A DNA stretch of 64,000 nucleotides. It comes from Rhynchopus sp. YZ270_cl-10. Taxonomy: Eukaryota; Euglenozoa; Diplonemea; Diplonemida; Diplonemidae. Position 1 is the first letter of the stretch. Each line of letters starts with the position of its first letter. Positions 38,707 to 50,278 of this stretch are shown one piece after another. The stretch is from NCBI GenBank assembly GCA_964035575.1, contig OZ037862.1, positions 248,001 to 312,000 of the forward strand, in the 5' to 3' direction. The notes beneath the pieces were generated by a model. It searched no databases and was not told the origin of the DNA. It saw nothing but the letters and a program-made list of their open reading frames with translations. The position numbers and the translations under genes were made by a program.

Positions 38707-41212
38707 CTAAGGTTCGCCCCCGTCTCCTGTCCCTGCATGCTCTTCTCCATCTGGAGCGCGAAGGATATCGTCGTCCTCGTCATCGACTGTAGAGGCACGT
38801 CGTGCCATGAGGCGGGGGATGTGCTCCTCGTCACCTTCTTCCTCATCGGAGGAGTCGTTGTTCATCATTCTGTTGGGGTGATTTGATTGCAGTTAAAAAA
38901 AAGATTGGGTTTTGTTTGTTGGGGGGGAAAAAAGTCCATACGACTTGAGGACTGAGAGCGCTTGGAGAAGCGCCTTGCGTTGCTGGTAAGCTTCCTTCTT
39001 GGTTGGGATCGGCTTTCCGCGCATGAGGGGGAGTGCGTATCTGTGGTGAATTGTTGTTTTTTTTTCACAATATCAAAATAAACACATACGGGGCTGTACC
39101 GGCAACGATCTCTCGCATATCGACCTTCTTTTTGTCGTCATCGCCGTCAAGAGAATCGTCGCTGTCGTCATCTGCACTCATCAAGGGTGCAAGCTGTTTC
39201 GCAATCTCCAGGAGTGCAGATGCCTGCGACGGACGGTCCTTTGCTGCACAGTTGCCCCATAGACCGCTGTGGTGGGTGTGGTTTGATGTTAATTGGGTAA
39301 TTCCTAGCAAAAAATAGAAATACTTGCACGATAAAACCCATGGGAGAGGTTGTGAAACGCACCACACCTCGACCTGTTTGGTGAGGAGTGGCCCTGCGGG
39401 GCCTCCCCCAGAACCGCGAAATGTGTTCAAAATGCTTCTATTTCCTCCTTCGGTGACAAAAGAAAAGAACACATACTCTGACGTTGTTGTAAGGTAGTGA
39501 CCGATATCCGCTCCTCCACGTCTGAGCTGATGGATGAAGTCCTTCGCGAGGCACACCTCAGAGTAGAACTCACGCCACGTGATCGGGAGCTGGTTGCGTG
39601 CAGGCTCGCGCAGCAGGAACTTCCTGAGGAACGGAAGCGACGCATGGATACCCTTTGCATTGTACATCTCCTTTACGAGGAGGTCTGGGGTGGCACCACC
39701 TGGGTACTGGTCGTGCACCTTATGATATAGATTGTAGAGCTCACCTGATGCTGGCACGACATCTCCGTTCTCCGTTTCCTTGAGCCAGGGGTCACCTAAG
39801 TTCACCATGAGGGAGGACAACGTGGTGCCAACCTGTCTGTCACGTCGTGCCTTACGCACCTTTTCGTTGTGTTCTTCCACCTTGTGGCGTGTGGTTGCGT
39901 AGGCTGCGTTGAGTTCAGGGTTTGCTGCAGTGGTGCAGTAGTCCTTCACGTCGTGGATCTTTGAGGAGACAATGCCGGCAAGCGCGTCGACACCTTCACC
40001 CACCTTGTCGGCAACGCGCTCTTGGTCGGGCATCTTGTAGATCTGCCTCTCTTCCATACGCTGCATGACAGCAGCCTTCACAATGTCTGGGTGGTAAATG
40101 CCACCTGGCTCGTCAAAGAACTCAACATGCGTGCCCATCATCTCCCGACGCTCTGCTCGCATCTTCCTCTTCAATTTATGCGACTCCGCCGCCTGCCGCT
40201 GCTCTTTGTCAACAAGCACCACATCCCCCCTGTACCCAACGTACCACACAATGAAGTACCTAATAGCAAACAAAACAAACAGCGCTATCCAAAACCCAGC
40301 AATCACCCAACGCACGGTTTGCGCCCATTCTCCAGGCCAATTCTCAAAGGGTTTGCAGATTTGATGCTGCGACGGCCCAAACCCTACCGTACAAAGACAC
40401 TCCGTACAGTGACTACACACCCCTCCACAGTTACACGACGTACACCGTTCATCACCTTGGTCCTCCGTCCAGGGGACCGCACACTTATAATTATTACAAT
40501 CCAAATTCAATAACAAATCCTTCGCATTGTAACACTCTAGCAGATCCTCTCCACCAGCTGTCCCTACGTAGCTACGACAATCCTTTGGTCGAGAGATTAC
40601 AAGAATAAGAAGCTCCCATGCCACAAGAAAGAGAACAAAGAACAGAAGACAGAGACCTTGAATTCTACGAGAATCCCGCGCAAGAAGATCTGACGTAAGG
40701 CGTACTGTGGAGAAGGCTGACTCTGCCTGCTTGGTATGGTCTTGGATGACAGTATCGCGCACATCATCAAGCCGTTCACTGACTCTGCGGAGGATGTCTG
40801 CGGAGGCTTCTTGGATCATCTCGTTGACGTCGTCTTTTACGCCTTTGTTTGCTGTATCGACGACGTGGTTTGCACGGAGGACAGCATCTGGCCATTCGTC
40901 GTTCATATCGATGTCTCGGAGACGCTGCATAGAGCGGGAGATCTTCTTTGTGATGCGACCCTGAACCGATTCCTGTTTCGGTACAACATCTGCAGCAAAT
41001 CTCGCTGCCGCTGCCGCAGTGTCTAAAGCAAACCCTACCTTTGGGTCTACTTTCGTGGAAGACACCTCTGTCGGTAAAAACTGCGGTACAGCCTTCACCT
41101 TCTCCTCATCAGAGAGCATGTGACGGTCCTCATCCTGCGATGCATTGCTCATGGGATACGTTACATGATGATCCGTCAGAGGGTGTTCATCGCAATCAGA
41201 CCCACCGTGCAT
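38707..41212 (-). CDS. Two-TM membrane protein with Cys-rich loop, four exons
   Basis: Not recognised as a known family. Exons 39477-41212, 39090-39266, 38942-39040 and 38707-38869 join in phase across introns of 210, 49 and 72 nt (donors GTATGT, GTATGT, GTATGG; CAG acceptors) to give 724 aa. Helix 1 is LCLLFFVLFLVAWELLILVI and helix 2 is WVIAGFWIALFVLFAIRYFI. Between them lies a Cys-rich loop of about 90 residues (CTSCNCGGVCSHCTECLC), probably disulfide-bonded or metal-binding on the non-cytosolic side. The N-terminal and C-terminal regions are helical, charged and probably on the same side. The tail ends in an acidic run (SSDEEEGDEE; DDEDDD). The start at 41212 or Met21 are both possible. 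Confidence 0.7.
39325..39445 (-). repeat. Dispersed structured repeat, type F, copy 3, inside an intron
   Basis: Lies within the 210-nt intron 1 of the two-TM protein gene. GAGGTTGTG and CACACCTC pair around AAACGCAC; the tail has AGAACCGCG, then GTGTTCAAAATGCTT, as in the copy at 61067. Confidence 0.6.
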
Positions 41213-41310
41213 CCCAACGGAGGGGGGAGATTTGTGTTTATTGTTATTTCCCCCTTAGATAGGAATGGGGAAGAGGAGGGGGGGAGGGGGGAGGGGGGAG
41301 GAGGAAAAAA

Positions 41311-41390
41311 AAAGTGAAGTTGATAGTGCAAACGCCTCTGGGACGCAGGGCACTGACACTCCGCGGGTTATCGCACCCCGGAGTGTTGCG
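41311..41390 (-). ncRNA. Hairpin element, type B (double hairpin)
   Basis: First hairpin as at 34630. The second is ACACTCCG/CGGAGTGT, eight perfect pairs around CGGGTTATCGCACCC; the copy at 7701 has a shifted but still pairing version of this stem. Confidence 0.5.
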
Positions 41391-41702
41391 CATGGGAGTG
41401 GTTTACAGGGAAGCTGTAAGCAGGTATACAGTCATTACCCCACCCTGATCGGGAAGGGGGGACAACATGATGTAATTTAGAAAAAAAAAATTGAAGGATT
41501 TTACTTTTTTGAGAATAAATGCAAAGAAACGGCAAAGTGGGGGGGAGGGGGTTTTTGGTTTGGATGGGGGAAAAGCTAGCAAAAGATTTTTTTTTTGAAA
41601 AAGATGAAATATGTGTGTCTCGTGCACATCTAAATCAGGGAGTCAGGGAGATTGAGGGTTGTTGGTTGGTATGTTATCTTCGGTATCGTAGGCGTTTGTT
41701 TA

Positions 41703-41774
41703 TTTTTTTTTTGATAAATTGTTGGAGTAGTGTAGTTGCCTCGGTTGTGTTGCCACAGTTTGTGCAATCTCCAC
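41703..41774 (-). repeat. Short dispersed repeat with A tail (SINE-like), copy 1
   Basis: On the minus strand GGAGATTGCACAAACTGTGG, then CAACACAACCGAGGCAAC, ends in TTTATC plus an A run. Copies at 42059-42132 and 59474-59545. Confidence 0.55.
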
Positions 41775-42058
41775 TGATTTTTATTGCTGGAAGAAAAAAA
41801 AAATCGCAGAGCACAAAGTGCTGTGGGTCTGTCTCTGCTGTTTGCGTTGTTCCCGATCCTCTTGGTGGTTTAGTGCAGCACCACTCAGACAGCAGTCTCT
41901 ACAATTTTGTTTTTCCCCCCTAGTAACATCCACCTCACATTTTGCCTCAAATCGAAGGATTTTTTTATGTTGCGTCCCTATCCCTCAAAGGTTCTGTACC
42001 AATTTCTGCCACCCTTTTTAAACAGGCTAGGTACTTACAGATTGGGACATATTTTTCT

Positions 42059-42132
42059 CTTTTTTTTTTGATAAATTGCTGGAGTAGTGTAGTTGCCTCG
42101 GTTGTGTTGCCACAGTTGTGCAATCTCCACTG
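42059..42132 (-). repeat. Short dispersed repeat with A tail (SINE-like), copy 2
   Basis: Nearly identical to 41703-41774, with the same A-rich 3' end on the minus strand. Confidence 0.55.
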
Positions 42133-42544
42133 TTTTTTTTTGACACTCTTTGAACAGTGTCAGGTTTTTTGCTGCTTTTTGAATTTTTTGGGGGGAAAAA
42201 AAACGGGTTTAAAAAAAAAAAATTGGAAAACAAAACAAAAATGGTTTCATAACCCAGTAAAGGGGTATAAGGGTAGGTAACAGCAAATAACTAAAATAAG
42301 GAAATAATGAAAGGAGGTGCTGAAAAAAAAAGGGAAACCCATCGTCCCTTATCTTCCCCTCCTAAGATGGTATTTGTTTTTTTTTGTTTTTTTTTTTTTG
42401 CGTCCCTTTTTATTGGAAGCATAACTTTCGTGTTCATAAAACTGTATAGGGGGCGCCAAGAAAAGAGGGGTTGGGGTGTGTAGGATTGTGTGCACAAAAA
42501 AAAAAGCTTGCAAATATGAATGCCTCTCGAGCATCTAAAAAAAA

Positions 42545-42595
42545 GGAAAAGTTTATAAGATGAACCTAAGCCTCTTGTGATCAGATGCCTTAACA
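42545..42595 (-). ncRNA. Hairpin element, type A
   Basis: GTTTATAAGATGAACC lead, then TAAG-CCTCTTGTGATCAGATGC-CTTA pairing over a long loop. A type E stretch (AACGTGCTAAAACGC) follows at 42612, and a small ATGC/GCAT hairpin with CCTCTCGA core precedes at 42519. Confidence 0.35.
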
Positions 42596-42899
42596 GAGAG
42601 GGAGAAATTGAAACGTGCTAAAACGCGGCTCAGTCGAGATTTATGCAAAGTGAGACGTGAGTGATCCGTACCGTAAGAAAACGGAGGCGGTTCACAACCG
42701 GTCAAAAAAACCTCTCCTTGGATTCTACAATTTATGTCACCGAACGGAGCTCGGAATGACTGATGTGCTTTTTTTTTACTTTCAAAATCAAAGAAAAAAA
42801 AAGTGATGAAGAATGTACCTAACGCATCTCTGTATAGAATGAAATAAAAAGAAAACAGACAGACCGCCTGTATTCTATTCCAATCATTTTTTTATTTTT

Positions 42900-44240
42900 C
42901 AATTTGCAGGGGTTTTTTTATGGGGGGGTGAGGGGGGGTCTCGCCCCCCCCCAGGATTTTTTTCAGGATTCTGGGGGGGGTGGAGGGGGTGGAAAAAAAT
43001 TTTTTGGGGGCGAGACACCCCCCCGAAGGGGGTGAGTTTGCGGGAAGTACCATGGGGAACTGGGTGGCTGACCGCATCATACAGTCTGTACCTCAATTTT
43101 TTTTTGCCTGCGGCGCCATTTTTCCTTTTTTGCTTCGCAAAAAAGGGTTCGTTGAGTGACTCTATGATGTAAAGAGGTTGCTTTTTACACCGTACCCTAA
43201 ATTTTTTTTCGCCTGCGGCGCCATTTATTATTTTTTTTTGCTCCGCAAAAAAAAAATACATACATTTTGTTCCCTATGTTCCCAATGTCCCTGGTCAGCA
43301 GTTCTGAAAAAAATTCGGGCGACCGCTATTACAGGGGGGAAGCTCGTGGACCCAAAAATCACCCCCCATTTCGGCCAAAAGGGGTGATTGGCGAGAGCCC
43401 TGAATGCATGGGGAAAATTTTTTTCTGAGTCCAAATAGGGCTCTTTTTGCGACCCCCCCCCCAAGGGTCAAAACACCCAATCCTAAAAAAAACCCTGATT
43501 TGTCAAGAGAAAAAAAAAAGCAATGCAAAATCCTCGAATCAGTGTTTTTTCTGGAGGGGGTGCGGGGGTGCGCGCGCACCCCCGTCAGACTTTTTTGAGA
43601 TTTCGAGGGGGTGCGCGCACCCCCTAGGGGGTGCACTGCCCCCCTTCACCTTCCCCATCATGCTCTCGCGAGCCTCACCAGGAAGTAAGGAGTCGGCGTT
43701 TCCATAGCTGCAAACATAACTGTTTTGCGTCCCAGGTGCTGGAAGTATAGCTCTTCTCTGTTTGGCAGTAAAAATGTGCAATTTTAAGCGCAATTTTTTG
43801 AAACGTTGCGTACCGTGGCTTCGCCAGAAACTTTCATTTTAGATAATTACCAACGAAAGTGCCATTTTATGTCATCATTTCTTAGAAATGTTGCGTACCG
43901 TGGCTTCGCCAGGAACCTTTGGGTGCCATGACCGCCGTTTCTTTTGTAAATGTCCTGAGGTTACTGGTACTTCGTGCACCACGTGTGTCTAGTGCAAATA
44001 TCAATGAAGTGCCGAACTCCGCAGTTGGATAACTGAGGAATTCCCATATTCCGCTGGAGGCCCCCAACTTGAGCTGGGTTGGGGACCGGGTTCGACCGAG
44101 TTTTGACCGAGTTTCAGCGAAAACCCCCAAAACCTTTTTAATCCCCTGTTGCATGGTCAACCGCGGGGAAAAAAATATACGCACTTTTTTGCCCTGTGCA
44201 CCCCCGTCAGCCAAAACCTCCAAATCCTAGAAAAAACACT
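42900..44240. repeat. Degenerate dispersed-repeat block
   Basis: Fragments here recur elsewhere in the window in either orientation. The GCCTGCGGCGCCATTT motif (43107, 43211) matches 61631-61650 inverted; CCTGGTCAGCAG with CCCAATGTCC (43278-43304) matches 61583-61615 inverted; and GCGTACCGTGGCTTCGCC (43805, 43893) matches 55398 and 63650 inverted. GC-rich palindromes of GGGGTGCGCGCACCCC type are also present. Likely remnants of one or more DNA elements; no boundaries or target duplications found. Confidence 0.55.
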
Positions 44241-44586
44241 GCTCGAATGGAAAAAAAAAAAAAATTGCACACACCCCAACCTACACACCCGCAACCATCA
44301 CTCCAAAAAAGACAACGGCGTGCGAAACCCCCCACCCACCTCATTTTTTTTTTTTTTTGCCTTGGGGCTATTGTTCCCCCCCCACTCTGATCAACGGGGG
44401 GGAGCGAAAAGCACCCTTTTTTTTTTCTGGCAAATATTCTTATACTACTGGAATCAAACAGCGTTCGGTTTTGGTGGTCAGAAACATCCGGAATTTTGGA
44501 CAAAGTCGCAGACAGTCTGTGGAGGAGTTGTGGTTGTTTCCCCTTTTTTTGGCAAGAATTTGTTAGAATGAGTTTGAAAAGTTTTG

Positions 44587-46999
44587 TTAGCTCTGACACC
44601 AGACATTCATCCACACATTTTTTTTTGTTTTGCTCCAAACCAACCTCTCTCCTCTCTTATCCCATACCTCCTCCACCTCTGCAAGGTGGTCCTGCATCAG
44701 CTCCTCAGCTGCGTTGTGGTGTGCGGCCATGGCTGCCTGCAGACGGCGGAGGGTACGTCCCTCTGTGTCGAGCACACGCCTGGTGCTGCGGAGACACGAG
44801 AGAGAGGAGAGGACCGCTGTCTGCGCCTCCACTACCGCATTGGGCGCGGACACGAGAACGGGCGAGTCGTCCTGGTCGTTGTGTGTTTCCTCTGCCTTGG
44901 CTGGTGTTGCAGTGAGGGCTGCTGGTGTAGGTGCAGCAGAGGATGTAGATGCGGGCTGCTGTGTGTCTTCCACTGTGTCTATCGCAGGGGGGATAGGCGA
45001 ATAGGCCACCGTGATGGCCAACGCTGCCGTCAGTGCTGCGCGGAGTGCGCCGCAGAAGAGCTGGTGGGGTGGTGGTGTGAAGGGGGGGGGTGGTGGAAGC
45101 TGGTGGGGCATACCATCCAGTTGTCCTCAGAAGAGTCTGACGCATCCTCAACGTCGCTGTCCACGCCCGCTGTCGGTGCAGGGGTGCGTGCCGCATCCGC
45201 CTTCTTCTTCTTCTTCTTTTTCTTCTTTTGCCTGTTCTTCGCCTTCTTGTCTTCCGCAGGCGTCGCAAGGTCGCTCCTCAACGACGCAGCAGAGAGCTGT
45301 GTAGGGAAGCCCTCCTGCACAGCAGGCTCTCTCTGGTGGTACCACACCGTCAGCGCGTAGTGTGCTTGCGAGCTGGTGGGACGGACCTGTGGGGGTTTAG
45401 ATTGCATAGGTAAAATGTGATAAGTCATTTCCGTGTCAGTGCAATTATTGTCTGGTCTCATAAGAGAAGCTCTGAACCCCTGGAGTAGGAGATTGCATAT
45501 GAGTCGATTCGGATGTTTGAAAGGGTGGTGTGGTGGGCATACCTCGTGTCTGCACCTGGCATCGCTCCAGTGCACCAAGACCCTCCCCATAAGCGGTGCG
45601 ATGACGACCTCGTTTGTGGGGGTCAGCATTCGCACCTCACCTCCGTTCCCTGCAGCGCTGCTTGCACCCGAGCCACGTTGTTGCAGGAAGATTGTCACGG
45701 AGAGCTGTGGTGTGGTTGTTCGTAAATATACAATAACGCATCTTCCAACGGGGGTGTGTTGAAACAGCTGCGGGCACTCCCTAAGGGCGGACCATATGCC
45801 CAGAGTGGTGCAACAGGAAAGGAGGCGTTTGTGTGGCATACCTTCCGCCTCGGGTCGTTTGTGTTGTCAGCATGCATTCTCCCTTGTGTACCCCCTGCCG
45901 AATAGCACCCCACCAACGCGGGTCCCCGTGTACCCACCTCCAGCCCTGGTATCGAGAACACCATTGCGTCTACCAAACGCATGCACCTAGTATGGGGTGT
46001 TTGATACAGTTTGTAAGATGAACCTAAGCCTCACGGTTGGTAAAACATAAAGAGACATACCTGCGAATTCCGTTGTGATGGTCGCCACTGACCCAACATG
46101 AGATTCCCCCGTACGTTTCCTCTGGCGGCTGTTGTTGGTGTTGTTAATATTTGACTAAAATATGCAAGACATACCGCAGTATCCCCGCCAGGTTGAGATG
46201 GGTTTGCAGAGAGACTGCCTTTAAGGTGCATTTGGACTACTTCCGAGAGGATCGACCGGGACAGGTCTTTCGAGATGAGTCCGTCGTTCACGACAAAGTT
46301 GTAGTGGAAGAGCGACCGTTGTGCCTGCTCGGGGGTGGGCGAGTTTGCCAGCTTCTTAAGGTACGACTTCTTCGGCAGTCCTGCAGCGGAGGTCGGCTTC
46401 TTGACTTCCGCAGGGCTCCCCACACGCTTGAGTTTGCGTGACCACGTCATCGTTTTGCTGACAACCCCATTCCCCGCAGAGCTCGCCTCCGTGCTTGCCC
46501 CGTCTGTCAATATCACTTTATCCGGTACTGTCGCAATCGCAGACTCAGGGATAGGTGGCCTGTAATAGTATATTTAGCATGAAAAAAACGAAAAAATGGT
46601 TGAATGCACCTAGTTTCCCACCTCCATCGAAGAGAAAGATTAGTTGAAACGTGCTAAAACGCATCTCAATCTCAGACATAGAAATACATACGTTCTGACG
46701 AAAATGCTCCATACAGTGTCCTCCCCAAAGCCATAGTCTGCCGCAGACTGTGTTAGGTTGATCTGCTTCCACTTCCCATCAGGCATTGTCCCCATGACCT
46801 GCTTCCCGGCCAGGCGCTTCCCAAACTTTTTCACAAGGTGCGGCTGCAGCTTCGACGTGCATGGCAGAGTGAGGCTGTACGTTACATCGACAGTACGCTC
46901 TGCGTCGAGGCTGGGACCTCTGACTTTTATCAACATCCACCCTGCCCTTGGGTGACGTGTCAGGGTCTGGTGGTGATGGTGGTGCAGAGGAAGCTTCAT
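44587..46999 (-). CDS. EGLN/PHD-like 2-oxoglutarate, Fe(II)-dependent prolyl hydroxylase, seven exons
   Basis: Exons 46692-46999, 46175-46559, 46061-46128, 45842-45986, 45543-45704, 45114-45386 and 44587-45060 join in phase (GTATGT/GTATGC donors, AG acceptors) to 604 aa. The spliced middle aligns with the catalytic core of HIF prolyl hydroxylases: FVVNDGLISKDLSRSILSEV, GGISCWVSG, ALVGCYSAGGTQGRMHADN, GRVLVHWSDARCRHEV and YALTVWYH, matching MVACYPGNG...HVDN, LLFFWSDRRNPHEV and YAITVWYF. Iron ligands are His292, Asp294 and His355. The Arg that binds 2-oxoglutarate (Arg383 in PHD2) is replaced at this point by His365. The tail has a Lys/Ala tract, an Asp/Ser patch and a hydrophobic stretch (FCGALRAALTAALAITVAY) that may be a membrane anchor. 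No MYND zinc finger. A Skp1-type (PhyA) role is the alternative to oxygen signalling. Confidence 0.78.
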
Positions 47000-47246
47000 T
47001 GGGGAGGAGGAGGGTATGAGACACGGTGTTGACAACAGGGAGAGGAGAGGGGGTGCTTTGTTTATTAGTTTATTTGTTTGTGGTTTGGTTTCTTTCTTGG
47101 ATTGTGCACGTTTTCTTGTTTCACTTTTTGTTTTTGTATCTTCGGCATGTGTCCACCGAGACCTCATGCGAGCGGAGGCTCGGGGCCACACTCTCTCACA
47201 CACATTCCACACACACAGAGAGAGGCGCAAGCTCAGGAATGTATCC
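47000..47246. other. Upstream region of the hydroxylase gene
   Basis: Pyrimidine-rich on the minus strand just before the ATG (CTCATACCCTCCTCCTCC). Ends at the target site of the next element. Confidence 0.4.
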
Positions 47247-49469
47247 TGGGGTGGCGACAGGGGGGGTGTGGAAAAAAATATTCACAAAAAATATTTTCAA
47301 ATTCTGTCGATCACAAAAATTCACAAATAATCACAAAAAATCACGAAAAATCACAAAAAATCACAAAAGTGTACCGTTTTGGGCCGCTGTAATTGTGCTG
47401 TAACTGTGGTGTAATTCTGCTCAGTAATGCTCAGTTGTGCTCAGTTGTACGTAAGTGTGTGTAAGTTTCGCTTAAAATTGAACTTTTTCGGCGTGGCTGC
47501 ATAACCGATTCCCTACCGTGTTTCTACCAGTTGTCATGCCGTTTTGGGGCATTCATGTGTTGGAAAAATTTTTTTTTTTGTTTTCGTTGGTGAAGCTTTT
47601 AAACGGCGGTATTTGCATTTCCGGAATCCGTCCGACCAGCGGTGGGGTCAATTTGCCGAAATGGACAAGTTCTCGTTTTTGGTCAATTTCCGCAGTATAC
47701 ACAGTATACACAGTATACACAGTATACACAGTATACACAGTATACACAGTATACACAGTATACACAGTATACACAGTATACACAGTATACACAGTATACA
47801 CAGTATACACAGTATACACAGTATACACAGTATACACAGTATACACAGTATACACAGTATACACAGTATACACAGTATACACAGTATACACAGTATACAC
47901 AGTATACACAGTATACACAGTATACACAGTATACACAGTATACACAGTATACACAGTATACACAGTATACACAGTATACACAGTATACACAGTATACACA
48001 GTATACACAGTATACACAGTATACACAGTATACACAGTATACACAGTATACACAGTATACACAGCATACACAGTATACACAGTATACACAGTATACACAG
48101 TATACACAGTATACACAGTATACACAGTATACACAGTATACACAGTATACACAGTATACACAGTATACACAGTATACACAGTATACACAGTATACACAGT
48201 ATACACAGTATACACAGTATACACAGTATACACAGTATACACAGTATACACAGTATACACAGTATACACAGTATACACAGTATACACAGTATACACAGTA
48301 TACACAGTATACACAGTATACACAGTATACACAGTATACACAGTATACACAGTATACACAGTATACACAGTATACACAGTATACACAGTATACACAGTAT
48401 ACACAGTATACACAGTATACACAGTATACACAGTATACACAGTATACACAGTATACACAGTATACACAGTATACACAGTATACACAGTATACACAGTATA
48501 CACAGTATACACAGTATACACAGTATACACAGTATACACAGTATACACAGTATACACAGTATACACAGTATACACAGTATACACAGTATACACAGTATAC
48601 ACAGTATACACAGTATACACAGTATACACAGTATACACAGTATACACAGTATACACAGTATACACAGTATACACAGTATACACAGTATACACAGTATACA
48701 CAGTATACACAGTATACACAGTATACACAGTATACACAGTATACACAGTATACACAGTATACACAGTATACACAGTATACACAGTATACACAGTATACAC
48801 AGTATACACAGTATACACAGTATACACAGTATACACAGCATACACAGTATACACAGTATACACAGTATACACAGTATACACAGTATACACAGTATACACA
48901 GTATACACAGTATACACAGTATACACAGTATACACAGCATACACAGTATACACAGTATACACAGTATACACAGTATACACAGTATACACAGTATACACAG
49001 TATACACAGTATACACAGTATACACAGTATACACAGTATACACAGTATACACAGTATACACAGTATACACAGTATACACAGTATACACAGTATACACAGT
49101 ATACACAGTATGCACAGTATACACAGTATACACAGTATACACAGTATACACAGTATACACAGTATACACAGTATACACAGTATACACAGTATACACAGTA
49201 TACACAGTATACACAGGGGATTGGGAGTACAGTACACTACAGTACACTACACTACCAGAGTGGGACAAAAAAAAAGCTCATCTCAAAATATGTCGATCAC
49301 AAAAAATCACAAAAAATCACAAAGTATCACAAAAAATCGCAAAAAATCGCAAAAAATCACAAAAAATCACGACCTGTCGCAAAGAATCACAAAGAAGAAA
49401 AATGATTCTTTGTGATTTTTCGTGATTTTTCGTGACTGCCCAGTTCCGACCCCCCTTGTCGCCACCCCA
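47247..49469. mobile_element. Transposon-like element carrying a satellite
   Basis: 2223 bp bounded by inverted ends TGGGGTGGCGACA and flanked by a 5-bp target duplication TATCC (47242-47246 and 49470-49474). Inside each end lies an array of TCACAAAAAA units in opposite orientation (47290-47365, 49293-49430). The core is the 9-bp satellite at 47692-49216. No transposase frame. The terminal sequence and the subterminal motif resemble the MITE at 3716. Confidence 0.85.
47692..49216. repeat. 9-bp satellite, about 169 units
   Basis: Unit CAGTATACA, nearly perfect over 1525 bp, with only a few variant units (CAGCATACA at three places, one CAGTATGCA). Since 9 is a multiple of 3 and no phase has a stop, several frames are open throughout; they are artefacts. 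Each unit contains the palindrome GTATAC. Confidence 0.97.
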
Positions 49470-49474
49470 TATCC

Positions 49475-50278
49475 TCTGGTTCCTTTGCTGCGCCGCATCG
49501 TATCCCGCTGTATCTAGTTTTTGGTTAAACTACGCGGGAAACGGTGGTTTTGGTTTGTTTTTGTTGTCTTCTACTGTATCGCTGTGGTGTGTAACGTGCT
49601 GAAACGGAGGTGGGTACCGAAAAACAAAATGAAGTGAAACTATATGTCAAGACAAGGAAATTGAGAGGCAAAAAAAGGGAAGGGGGAAGGAAAATTAAGG
49701 CAAATCCAAAAGCACTGAAGTCGAAGTCCCAGGTGCAGTCTGCAGACGCAACAGCAGCCAACAGAACCAACTTCAGAAACTAACATTTAGAATAGATAAA
49801 AAGCGTGCAAACGAAAAGGTTAAATGTACCCCCCAAATGCGAAGGCAACAAAATACCCATCACATAACATGGGGCTTGCACTGCAGGACACGAACCTCCG
49901 GCATCCACACCTCACGACCACCCACGCACAACCTGGGGGCTGCATGTGTGTGGGGAAGGTTGGACACAAGGGCCGGGCCGGGCATCATAGAACTCGAGGT
50001 CATTTTATCGTTGGGACATGTGCGAGGAATGGGCGTGCTGCACATCGCAAGACACGCTTCGGCTGTCCCAACATAACGACACAGAAAATACGAGGGGGAT
50101 ATGAATATGGATATGAATATGGATATGGACTCGTCCGGAAACCCCTCTGGTAAGATTCATCCTTTTGGGTATTTTTGGGTTTTTTTGATGATGTCCCCCA
50201 CAAAAAGTGCATCTAGGTGATATTCTGATATGAAAATAGGTTTTTGGGGGGGTCTGAGGCTATATTTTCGCTTTTTAG
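49475..50278. other. Intergenic region
   Basis: A type E-like stretch (AACGTGCTGAAACGG, 49592) and an ATATGGATATGAAT simple repeat (50097-50128) are seen. No gene supported. Confidence 0.45.

Larger units (their letters stand above)
41213..44586. other. Repeat-rich intergenic region
   Basis: No gene supported. It contains a type B element (41311), two SINE-like copies (41703, 42059), degenerate type D, A and E hairpins (42505-42640), and a broken repeat block (42900-44240). Confidence 0.6.

Noticed and set aside
47518-49425. Open frames of 520-635 aa on both strands (YTV, IHS, TQY and similar repeats)
   Set aside because: Produced by the 9-bp satellite, which has no stop in several phases; not genes.
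49525-49770. 81-aa minus-strand frame with a signal-like start (MVLLAAVASADC)
   Set aside because: Rest is hydrophobic low-complexity sequence without a recognisable fold; probably chance.
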